Shown: positions 6,552-12,007 of the stretch, in pieces
How the letters are laid out: every line of letters begins with the position of its first letter
How positions within the stretch are numbered: the stretch's first letter is position 1
Assembly (NCBI GenBank): GCA_964352225.1
Contig: CAYGRM010000201.1
Span: forward strand, 1-12,007
Source of the DNA: CAJQQY01 sp964352225
GTDB lineage: Bacteria; Bacteroidota; Bacteroidia; Chitinophagales; Saprospiraceae
Direction of reading: 5' to 3'
DNA: 12,007 bases
Translations under genes and position numbers: made by a program
The notes under the pieces: model-generated
Database searches by the model: none
What the model saw: only the letters and a program-made list of their open reading frames with translations
What the model was told of the DNA's origin: nothing

Positions 6552-7568
6552 TCATTTGTTTTTTAACAAATTTACCTCTTTAGATAATTCTGGTAAATTC
6601 TTAAATACAGCATATGATCTTAAATAATTGGCATAATCTATTGCTGGCGAACCATAAAGAGACGTGTTTTCCTTTTTCACACTTCTTGCCACCCCTGATT
6701 GTGCTTGAATTTTAGCACCATTTGCCACTTGAATATGTCCAACAAATCCAACTTGTCCACCAATCATACAATTTTCACCAATTTTAGTACTTCCAGCAAC
6801 TCCTGTTTGAGCTGCGATAACTGTATTTTGCCCAATCTCCACATTGTGAGCAATCATGATGAGATTGTCTAACTTCACACCTTTCCTAATAATTGTAGAT
6901 CCCATGGTTGCTCGATCAATCGTCGAATTGGCTCCAACTTCAACATTATCTTCTAAAATTGCATTTCCGATTTGAGCTACTTTTTTAAATGTTCCATCTG
7001 CTTGCGGAGCAAAACCAAAACCATCTCCACCAATCACTACATTGGCATGCAAAATACAGTTATGGCCAACTTCACAATCATGATAAATTTTTACACCTGA
7101 AAAAAATGTGCAGTTCTCTCCTATTTTGGCATTTTTTCCAACAAAAACTTGGGCTTGCAACGAGGTGTTAGCTCCAATTTCTACTCCTGCTTCAACTACC
7201 ACAAATGGTCCAATATTTACATTATCTCCAATTTTGGCAGAAGGATGGATAGCTGCTTGAGATGAGATCTCTCCTTTTTGAGCATCCTTTTGAGCAAAAT
7301 TTTCCAATAAAAAAGAAACCGATTTATAAACGTCTTCCACTCTAATCAAAGTCGCAGAAATGGGTTGAGATGGAATAAAATCTTTGCTAACTAGGATGAT
7401 TGCAGCTTTAGTGGTATAAACGTAATGTTCATATTTTGGGTTGGCAAAAAAACAAATCGAATCTTCAGTAGCTTCTTCTATTTTGCTAGGATGGCTAACC
7501 ATGACATTTGGATTACCCTCAATGGTACCATTTAGTGCATGGCTAAGTTCTTTGGCTGAAATTTGCAT
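6552..7568 (-). CDS. lpxD: UDP-3-O-(3-hydroxyacyl)glucosamine N-acyltransferase LpxD
   Basis: Protein of 338 aa from ATG at 7568. It adds the N-linked 3-hydroxyacyl chain to UDP-3-O-acyl-glucosamine, the step after LpxC. An N-terminal uridine-binding domain (about 1-100; IEEATEDSICFFANPKY at 30-46) precedes hexapeptide repeats (about 108-290) and a C-terminal helix (about 311-336). The catalytic histidine is His241 in MIAHNV, and GGDGFGFA (180-187) is a family signature. The frame is open upstream to 7667, but that would add 33 unrelated residues (MRIIHFIEKK...) and would place a perfect promoter element inside the gene. MQISAKELSHALNG is the standard LpxD opening, and 338 aa is the normal length. 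It is first in the lpx cluster and divergent from hemC. Confidence 0.96.
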   Translation of the reverse strand: MQISAKELSHALNGTIEGNPNVMVSHPSKIEEATEDSICFFANPKYEHYVYTTKAAIILVSKDFIPSQPISATLIRVEDVYKSVSFLLENFAQKDAQKGEISSQAAIHPSAKIGDNVNIGPFVVVEAGVEIGANTSLQAQVFVGKNAKIGENCTFFSGVKIYHDCEVGHNCILHANVVIGGDGFGFAPQADGTFKKVAQIGNAILEDNVEVGANSTIDRATMGSTIIRKGVKLDNLIMIAHNVEIGQNTVIAAQTGVAGSTKIGENCMIGGQVGFVGHIQVANGAKIQAQSGVARSVKKENTSLYGSPAIDYANYLRSYAVFKNLPELSKEVNLLKNK

Positions 7569-7608
7569 GTTAAAATTGGGGTTTAGCGATAGGTTAAATT
7601 TCCTTCTA

Positions 7609-7616
7609 CAAAGGTA
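7609..7616 (-). promoter_or_regulatory. -7 promoter element of lpxD (TACCTTTG)
   Basis: Exact TAnnTTTG match on the minus strand, 40 nt upstream of the chosen lpxD ATG, almost the same distance as in lpxC-fabZ. A start site just downstream would exclude the longer reading of lpxD, so it supports the shorter protein. Confidence 0.55.
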
Positions 7617-7790
7617 AAAAATAATTACCGCACAGCGTTTTTTTTCGATAAAATGGATTATTCTCACCTATGAAACGATATTTCACCCTATTTAGCTTGC
7701 TCCACTTTAATTAAAATAAGATCCTTTTTTTAACTTCTTCTTTTTTTTGTAAAAAAAATTTATCCATCTATCATTCTATTTTCCAATGAT

Positions 7791-7798
7791 TATCTTTG
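7791..7798 (+). promoter_or_regulatory. -7 promoter element of hemC (TATCTTTG)
   Basis: Exact TAnnTTTG match, 61 nt upstream of the hemC ATG at 7860. The possible TTG start at 7803 falls at or next to the predicted transcript start, leaving no room for ribosome loading. This favours the ATG. No strong -33 TTG is seen. Confidence 0.55.
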
Positions 7799-7859
7799 CG
7801 CCTTGAAATTGGGATTTTTGAGTACCGATTTCAGTAAATTCTTTTTTAAAAAAGTAATT

Positions 7860-8762
7860 ATGGACGTTTTAAAGAAAATAAAAATAGGAACTCGAGGGAG
7901 CCGATTAGCCTTGTGGCAAGCTGAATTCCTCAAAAGTCAACTGGCTGAAATTGGAGTAGAATCTGAATTAATTATTATTAAAACCAGAGGTGATCAAATT
8001 CAACATCTCGGATTTGATAAAATGGAAGGCAAAGGTTTTTTCACCAAAGAAATTGAGGATGCTTTGTTGAGAGGGGATATTGATATGGCTGTTCACTCCA
8101 TGAAAGATATGCCGACCAACTCGCCTGAAGGATTAGTAATTACCGCAGTTTCATATCGAGAAGATCCATCCGATTGGTTGTTGATTAGAAAAGAATCGAT
8201 GGATGCCCGTCTAGATTTAAGATTAAAAAAAAATGCGATTGTCGGAACTTCCTCCGCTAGAAGGAAAGCACAAATGTTAGACTTTAGAGATGACATTGAA
8301 TTAAAAGATATTCGTGGAAATGTTCCAACTCGAATTGAAAAATTACGAAAAGGTGATTTTGATGCAATTCTTTTGGCTGGAGCTGGCGTGCAAAGATTGA
8401 AACTTGATGTCTCCGATTTGGAAGTGATCAAGTTTAATGTTCGAGAGTTTGTTCCTGCTCCTGCACAAGGTGTTTTGGCTTTTCAAACTTGCTCAGATGA
8501 TAAAGATACTCGGCGGATTTTGAAAAAAATTCATCACTCTGATGTGGCAAAATGTACGAACATCGAACGAAAGGTTTTGAATCTTTTGGATGGCGGATGC
8601 CAATTGCCAATGGGTGCCTATTGCGAAAGAGATGCTGATGGAAATTATCACCTTTGGGTCGCCAAAGCGGATGCTTGGGATGGGAAAGTTAAAAGAGTGA
8701 GACTATCTTCAAGTACTAGTTTCGAATTGGCTGAAACTGCTATTAAAAAACTTAATGACTAG
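7860..8762 (+). CDS. hemC: Hydroxymethylbilane synthase (porphobilinogen deaminase)
   Basis: Protein of 300 aa, standard length. This cytosolic enzyme joins four porphobilinogen molecules into hydroxymethylbilane for haem synthesis. Motifs: IKIGTRGSRLALWQ (7-20), TRGDQ (42-46), GKGFFTKEIEDALLRGDIDM (57-76), HSMKDMPT with catalytic Asp83 (79-86), GTSSARRKAQ with substrate-binding Arg134/Arg135 (129-138), RGNVPTR (152-158), and GGCQLPMGAYC, where Cys247 carries the dipyrromethane cofactor. The frame is open upstream to a TTG at 7803, but the family opening begins after ATG 7860 and a promoter element ends at 7798. It stands without other hem genes and is divergent from lpxD. The stop is followed within 4 bp by a large inverted repeat. 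Confidence 0.97.
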   Translation: MDVLKKIKIGTRGSRLALWQAEFLKSQLAEIGVESELIIIKTRGDQIQHLGFDKMEGKGFFTKEIEDALLRGDIDMAVHSMKDMPTNSPEGLVITAVSYREDPSDWLLIRKESMDARLDLRLKKNAIVGTSSARRKAQMLDFRDDIELKDIRGNVPTRIEKLRKGDFDAILLAGAGVQRLKLDVSDLEVIKFNVREFVPAPAQGVLAFQTCSDDKDTRRILKKIHHSDVAKCTNIERKVLNLLDGGCQLPMGAYCERDADGNYHLWVAKADAWDGKVKRVRLSSSTSFELAETAIKKLND

Positions 8763-8849
8763 CACGTGGTGGTCTGCTTTAGCTGACCTAAAAGAATCCC
8801 CACCATGGTATTTTTTTTTCAGGTCAGCTAAAGCAGACCACCACATGTT
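8761..8849. repeat. Compound palindrome: 24-bp perfect inverted repeat, each arm itself a hairpin
   Basis: Arms 8766-8789 and 8821-8844 are perfectly complementary over 24 bp, separated by 31 nt. Pairing can extend outward to about 8761-8849 with one mismatch, and inward by A/T pairs. Each arm alone also folds: GGTCTGC TTTA GCTGACC at 8771-8788, with one mismatch. It begins just after the hemC stop, so it may serve as its terminator, but the nine-T run (8811-8819) lies in the loop rather than after the stem. The form resembles REP/BIME-like palindromic elements. I see no second copy in the window. Confidence 0.8.
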
Positions 8850-8882
8850 ACTCACCACTATAATTTTTTAAAATAATAACTT

Positions 8883-9467
8883 ATGTTTTTGTTTTTTCAT
8901 GTCAATGCAACTGGTCGTCCTAAAAAATGGAATACTCCTCCTAGTGATACTTTTTTTTGGCCCCGACTATTTCAAATTTCTTGGCAACAATATAACAAGC
9001 AAGGCGAAATTCAAAACTCAGCAGATTACATCATCAAGCCACAAGTTTTTGAAGTGCCTATTGAAGTAGAGGATTTCACCAAAGTAACTCCTGAGCGAGC
9101 AGAAGAAGAAGGTGTAGAATTGGAACAGGTTTTAAAAAAATTTTCCAAACTCGTGGATGAATCGGAATATGTGATTGCACATAATATCAAGTTGGCAGGC
9201 AATGTGGTCGAAGCAGAATTTATTCGAACAAATATTCCCTCTCGACTGATGGCTTCCGAGCAATATTCATTGATGCAGGAGGCTACCTATTTTTGTAAAA
9301 TACCTGCAAAAGGAGGAACGAAATACAAATGGCCTTCTCTTCAGGATGTACACATGGCTTGCTATAACTCTAACTTTGCAGATGCTTATGATCCTTCAGT
9401 TTGTGTTCAAGCCGTAGCGAATTGCTTTTTTTATTTGTTAAAAAAAGAGGAGATAGACATTTTTTAG
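8883..9467 (+). CDS. DEDDh (DnaQ/epsilon-like) exonuclease fold protein lacking the catalytic residues
   Basis: Protein of 194 aa, close to the length of small Bacteroidota 3'-5' exonucleases of the DnaQ fold. Several non-catalytic stretches keep the family pattern: WPRLFQISW (26-34), DYIIKP (48-53), EYVIAHN (95-101), YKWPSLQDV (148-156) and VANCFFYLLK (178-187). The usual FDTETTG motif is FHVNATG (5-11): Asp and Glu are His6 and Asn8. The HNxxFD motif is HNIKLA (100-105): Asp is Ala105. The C-terminal HxxxxD motif becomes Tyr169 and Cys174. So all five DEDDh positions appear replaced, judged by alignment from memory. The frame is intact with no frameshift, so it reads as a maintained pseudo-enzyme rather than a fresh pseudogene. 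Function is unknown; a nucleic-acid or partner-binding role is possible. It lies between two palindromic repeats, downstream of hemC. Confidence 0.85.
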   Translation: MFLFFHVNATGRPKKWNTPPSDTFFWPRLFQISWQQYNKQGEIQNSADYIIKPQVFEVPIEVEDFTKVTPERAEEEGVELEQVLKKFSKLVDESEYVIAHNIKLAGNVVEAEFIRTNIPSRLMASEQYSLMQEATYFCKIPAKGGTKYKWPSLQDVHMACYNSNFADAYDPSVCVQAVANCFFYLLKKEEIDIF

Positions 9468-9476
9468 AAAGAGAGT

Positions 9477-9541
9477 GCAGTAAGCAGTATTCAGTTGGCA
9501 GTTAGCAGACTGCTTACTGCCAACTGCCAACTGCCAACTGC
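9477..9541. repeat. Heptanucleotide repeat array folded as a hairpin
   Basis: The left half is built of 7-nt units (GCAGTAA, GCAGTAT, TCAGTTG, GCAGTTA, then GCAG). The right half is built of reversed complements (TTACTGC, then CAACTGC three times). The two halves pair over about 30 bp with a few mismatches around 9509, giving a long hairpin between the exonuclease-like gene (stop at 9467) and the next ATG (9556). The same units occur at 3329-3392 beside the assembly gap, so this is a dispersed intergenic family. Confidence 0.85.
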
Positions 9542-9555
9542 TTAATGTTATAACA

Positions 9556-10239
9556 ATGAACTTACAAAAAATTCAACAATACATTTTCGACTACAAAAAA
9601 CATCTTCAATCCACCCGTGATTTTGAAGAAGGATACAAATGGGAATCACTTCAGATTTTTCAAAATAATTGGGATATTGAAGCAGCTGATTTTGGAAAAA
9701 TGTATGATGCGAGTTTTCAAAATAGCGTGACCCGTCGACTTTGGAAAGGAGATAATTTTTTTCCAAAAGAAATGATGTTGAAATTTATTGAGATGTCTCC
9801 AGAATTTGTGAGAAATATGTTTCGTGATCTTTTTGATGAAAAAAAAGATGTGGAAAATCGGATTTCTCGTTTCCAATTTTGTTGTGATAGTTTGTTGAGT
9901 GAGTACAAATCTAAATTTCCTTTAACGATTGAGAATAATCATTTTCATTTAGAAAATCATATGATCTCAATGTATTTGTGTTTTCGTTTTCCAGAGCAAT
10001 ATTCGCTTTTTGAATATCCAGCTTTTAAACAAGCAATGATAAATATTGGTGTGACTAATTTGCCTACTCAATTTGACATTGCCCGTTTTTTTAAAGTAGC
10101 TCGTACACTAAATACGTTTTTACAAAAAGATCAAGAGCTGATTTTAATGCAAAAAAAGAAATTACGTCCACAAGTGCATTTTATGGAAAACACCTTGCTA
10201 TTGGTGAACGATTTTTATATTTTTATAGCTAGAAATTAA
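9556..10239 (+). CDS. Orphan protein resembling the N-terminal region of McrB-like AAA proteins
   Basis: Protein of 227 aa with no signal peptide or membrane segment. The N-terminus (1-45) is helical and charged (QIFQNNWDIEAADFGKMYDA). The middle has FPKEMMLKFIEMSPEFVRNMFRDLFDE (about 69-95) followed by VENRISRFQ. Later come ENHMISMYLCFRFPEQYSLFEY, with the shape of the DERTISVYLAFRYPEKYYLY region found ahead of AAA motors in McrB-like restriction ATPases of Bacteroidota, and a closing LLLVNDFYIFIARN, matching the linker before the motor. I recall this pattern; I cannot verify it here. The protein stops where the AAA domain would begin: there is no Walker A and no motor gene downstream. It may be a stand-alone regulator or target-recognition piece, or a remnant. 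It starts 15 nt after a heptad hairpin. Confidence 0.8.
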   Translation: MNLQKIQQYIFDYKKHLQSTRDFEEGYKWESLQIFQNNWDIEAADFGKMYDASFQNSVTRRLWKGDNFFPKEMMLKFIEMSPEFVRNMFRDLFDEKKDVENRISRFQFCCDSLLSEYKSKFPLTIENNHFHLENHMISMYLCFRFPEQYSLFEYPAFKQAMINIGVTNLPTQFDIARFFKVARTLNTFLQKDQELILMQKKKLRPQVHFMENTLLLVNDFYIFIARN

Positions 10240-10447
10240 AACATTTCTAATCTCGTCAACCGTTTTTCCACATACCAAATATATTTTCTCTTTTAAATTA
10301 ATTATTTACTCATAATAATTTTATAAATTTATTGTGATTATTATTCTATCCCATTATCCAACCGTTTTTTATCCTTACCGAATTTAATTTTTTATAAAAA
10401 AATTGACACCCATTTTTTTAACCAACTTTTATTAAAAAACAGGTATT
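10240..10447. other. AT-rich intergenic region before the FG-GAP protein
   Basis: These 208 bp show no open frame of note. An 11-nt direct repeat, CAACCGTTTTT, occurs at 10257-10267 and 10359-10369. TTGACA is at 10403-10408, but no matching TAnnTTTG follows at the usual distance. No GC-containing terminator stem is seen after the 227-aa gene. Confidence 0.5.
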
Positions 10448-12007
10448 ATGCATTTTCAAAAACGATCAAAGGTTATTGGGTTAATCTTTTTAGGACTATC
10501 ATTTACATTTTCGAATTTATTAATTGGACAAATCTTTTCAGATGTTACTGTTGCGGCAGGTCTTACCCTAGTCCATGATGGTGATGAGATAAGCGATCAC
10601 AAGATGGGAACTGGGGCTGCATGGATAGATTACAATAATGATGGTTATTTGGATTTGTATGTTACGATGAGAGATGGAGCTAATCGATTATATAGAAATA
10701 ATGGCGCAAGTGGAACATTTACAGATGTAGCGGTATCATTAGGAGTAGCTGATGCATCAGGAGATGGTGGCGGAGTTTCTATTGTTGATTTTAATAATGA
10801 TGGTTTGGATGATATTTTTCTTGCTAACTGCCAAGGAAATGCATTATATAAAAATAATGGGCCAGATGTTAATGGTGTTTATTCATTTGACAATATAATT
10901 GTATCAGCTTTCTTAGACGGTACAGCAGGTGGGGATTCAAGAAGTCCTTCTGCTAGTTGGGGGGATTATGATAAAGATGGATATTTGGATTTATATATTG
11001 CACAACATTATCCAACAGTTTATAATCCAACTGGCGGGACAACTCAAGATTTTTTATTCCATAATAATGGTGATGAGACATTTACTGATGTTTCCAGTCT
11101 ATTAGGTTTAGGCAATTTAGTTGGTGGAGGATTTATAGGAGGATGGACAGATTATGATAAGGATGGAGACATGGATTTATTTTTAATCAACGATTGCCCT
11201 ATTGCGATAGGTTTGCCTACTAAAGTTTGGAGAAATGATGGAGGAACAGATCCTTTGACTTGGAATTTTACAGAAGTAGGTGTGAGCATTGGAATTGATG
11301 ATTGTAGAAATGGGATGGGAATCGGTGTGGGAGATTATAATCGGGATGGTTGGATGGATATTTTTTATACAAATATTGGAGAATGTGTTTTGTATAAAAA
11401 TGATAACGGGACATCGTTCAGCGATGTATCTGCGGCGGCTGGAATTGATGGACAACCATCGACGCATTATTCGTGGGGAGCGGCTTTTTTAGATTATGAT
11501 TTGGATGGCTGGCAAGACATTATGGTTGCTATTGGAACGTTGAGTTTTAATCCAGCAGCTGACCCTCAACCAAATATGTTATTCAAAAACAATGGAAATA
11601 ATACTTTTACTAACGTCGCGGTTAGTGAAGGATTAGCTGATATTCGCCGTTCCAGAAGTGCTATTTATGGAGATTATGATAACGATGGTGATTTGGACAT
11701 TTATGTGACTAATTATGGTCAAAATTGTGTTCTAAATCAAAACAATATCAACAATGGAAATCATTGGTTTAAAGTACATTTGTCGGGTACGCAAGGTAAT
11801 CAAGATGGATTGGGGAGTAAAATACAATTGACGACTCCTGATGGAGTGATCCAACATTACGAGACGAGAAGTGGCTCTAACTTAGGTGGAGGAGATTCGC
11901 CCTATGCCCACTTTGGTTTAGGGACTAATAATCTAGTTACTGAATTAAAAGTAACTTGGCTTTCAGGTGAAGTTCAAATTTTTAATAATTTAAGTGTAGA
12001 TCAAATT
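10448..12007 (+). CDS. Secreted FG-GAP/VCBS repeat protein with ASPIC/UnbV domain (partial, runs off the window)
   Basis: The first 520 codons are open with no stop. Residues 1-28 look like a signal peptide (MHFQKRSKVIGLIFLGLSF, probable cleavage near IGQ). Seven calcium-binding loops of the form DxxxDGxxD lie at 61-69 (DYNNDGYLD), 114-122, 173-181, 235-243, 296-304, 349-357 and 409-417, spaced 53-62 residues apart. This predicts a seven-bladed beta-propeller. Residues about 444-520 match the ASPIC/UnbV domain (CRTAC1-like): NQDGLGSKIQL, then YAHFGLG and VTWLSGEVQIF. Such proteins in Bacteroidota are cell-surface or secreted, often exported by T9SS with a sorting domain at the far C-terminus, which would lie beyond the window here. 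The binding partner is unknown. ATG 10448 is the only sensible start ahead of the signal peptide. Confidence 0.9.
   Translation, partial: MHFQKRSKVIGLIFLGLSFTFSNLLIGQIFSDVTVAAGLTLVHDGDEISDHKMGTGAAWIDYNNDGYLDLYVTMRDGANRLYRNNGASGTFTDVAVSLGVADASGDGGGVSIVDFNNDGLDDIFLANCQGNALYKNNGPDVNGVYSFDNIIVSAFLDGTAGGDSRSPSASWGDYDKDGYLDLYIAQHYPTVYNPTGGTTQDFLFHNNGDETFTDVSSLLGLGNLVGGGFIGGWTDYDKDGDMDLFLINDCPIAIGLPTKVWRNDGGTDPLTWNFTEVGVSIGIDDCRNGMGIGVGDYNRDGWMDIFYTNIGECVLYKNDNGTSFSDVSAAAGIDGQPSTHYSWGAAFLDYDLDGWQDIMVAIGTLSFNPAADPQPNMLFKNNGNNTFTNVAVSEGLADIRRSRSAIYGDYDNDGDLDIYVTNYGQNCVLNQNNINNGNHWFKVHLSGTQGNQDGLGSKIQLTTPDGVIQHYETRSGSNLGGGDSPYAHFGLGTNNLVTELKVTWLSGEVQIFNNLSVDQI

Larger units (their letters stand above)
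7569..7859. other. Divergent promoter region between lpxD and hemC
   Basis: These 291 bp hold one exact TAnnTTTG element facing each way (7609-7616 for lpxD, 7791-7798 for hemC) and long A and T tracts at about 7727-7760. No gene is visible apart from the spurious upstream extensions of the two frames. A 14-bp perfect palindrome, CTTTTTTAAAAAAG, lies at 7841-7854, directly before the hemC ATG, and could hinder or tune ribosome loading. Confidence 0.6.

Noticed and set aside
7569..7667. 33-residue N-terminal extension of LpxD
   Set aside because: The family starts at MQISAKEL, and a promoter element lies inside the extension.
7803..7859. TTG start giving a 319-aa HemC
   Set aside because: It sits at the predicted transcript start, adds residues absent from the family, and a good ATG follows at 7860.
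8794..8805. tRNA 3' end suggested by GAATCCCCACCA
   Set aside because: There is no acceptor, D or anticodon arm to match; the bases are only the loop of the inverted repeat.
8883..9467. Calling the exonuclease-like gene a pseudogene
   Set aside because: The frame is full length with no stops or frameshifts, and structural motifs are kept; loss is limited to active-site positions.
9477..9541. CRISPR array
   Set aside because: The period is 7 nt with no unique spacers, and the array is self-complementary; no cas genes are present.
10403..10440. Sigma70-type promoter TTGACA before the FG-GAP gene
   Set aside because: The only -10-like sequence is 21 nt away and does not match TAnnTTTG; Bacteroidota do not use the E. 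coli consensus.
11183..11492. Open frames on both strands inside the FG-GAP gene
   Set aside because: They lie within seven clear calcium-loop repeats of the true frame and are by-products of repetitive codons.

Overview
The window reads as a chromosomal segment of an AT-rich member of the Bacteroidota, probably close to the Saprospiria. The evidence is an LpxC-FabZ fusion in one polypeptide, a C-terminal type IX secretion (T9SS) sorting domain on a secreted cytochrome, an FG-GAP/ASPIC-UnbV surface protein, promoter -7 elements matching TAnnTTTG, and almost no Shine-Dalgarno signals. The lineage is inferred from these traits; no marker gene here fixes the genus.

Left part, minus strand (about 100-3240): tatC, then a small two-helix membrane protein, then a secreted di-haem cytochrome c peroxidase with a T9SS tag that ends at a clear hairpin terminator. 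Several inverted repeats lie in the gaps. A run of 10 N (3340-3349) marks an assembly gap that falls inside a heptanucleotide repeat.

Middle part, minus strand (3350-7616): a lipid A cluster, lpxD, lpxC-fabZ, lpxA, then an ABC ATPase that overlaps the end of lpxA. LpxA adds the first acyl chain to UDP-GlcNAc, LpxC deacetylates the product, LpxD adds the N-linked chain, and the FabZ half makes the enoyl-ACP of fatty acid elongation. lpxD and lpxC-fabZ each have a perfect TAnnTTTG element just upstream. The ABC gene runs into a strong bidirectional hairpin built from the heptad repeat, which also supplies its last codons and stop.

Right part, plus strand (7791-12007): hemC, divergent from lpxD, ends at a striking 24-bp perfect inverted repeat. 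Next come a DEDDh exonuclease-like protein in which all five catalytic residues appear replaced, a second heptad-repeat hairpin, and an orphan protein that resembles the N-terminal region of McrB-like AAA proteins. The window closes inside a seven-repeat FG-GAP beta-propeller protein whose C-terminus lies beyond the end.

The core genes are ordinary housekeeping genes. The most unusual items are the apparently dead exonuclease, its orphan McrB-N-like neighbour, and the two repeat/palindrome families that separate these genes. I did not find a complete new defence or mobile system.
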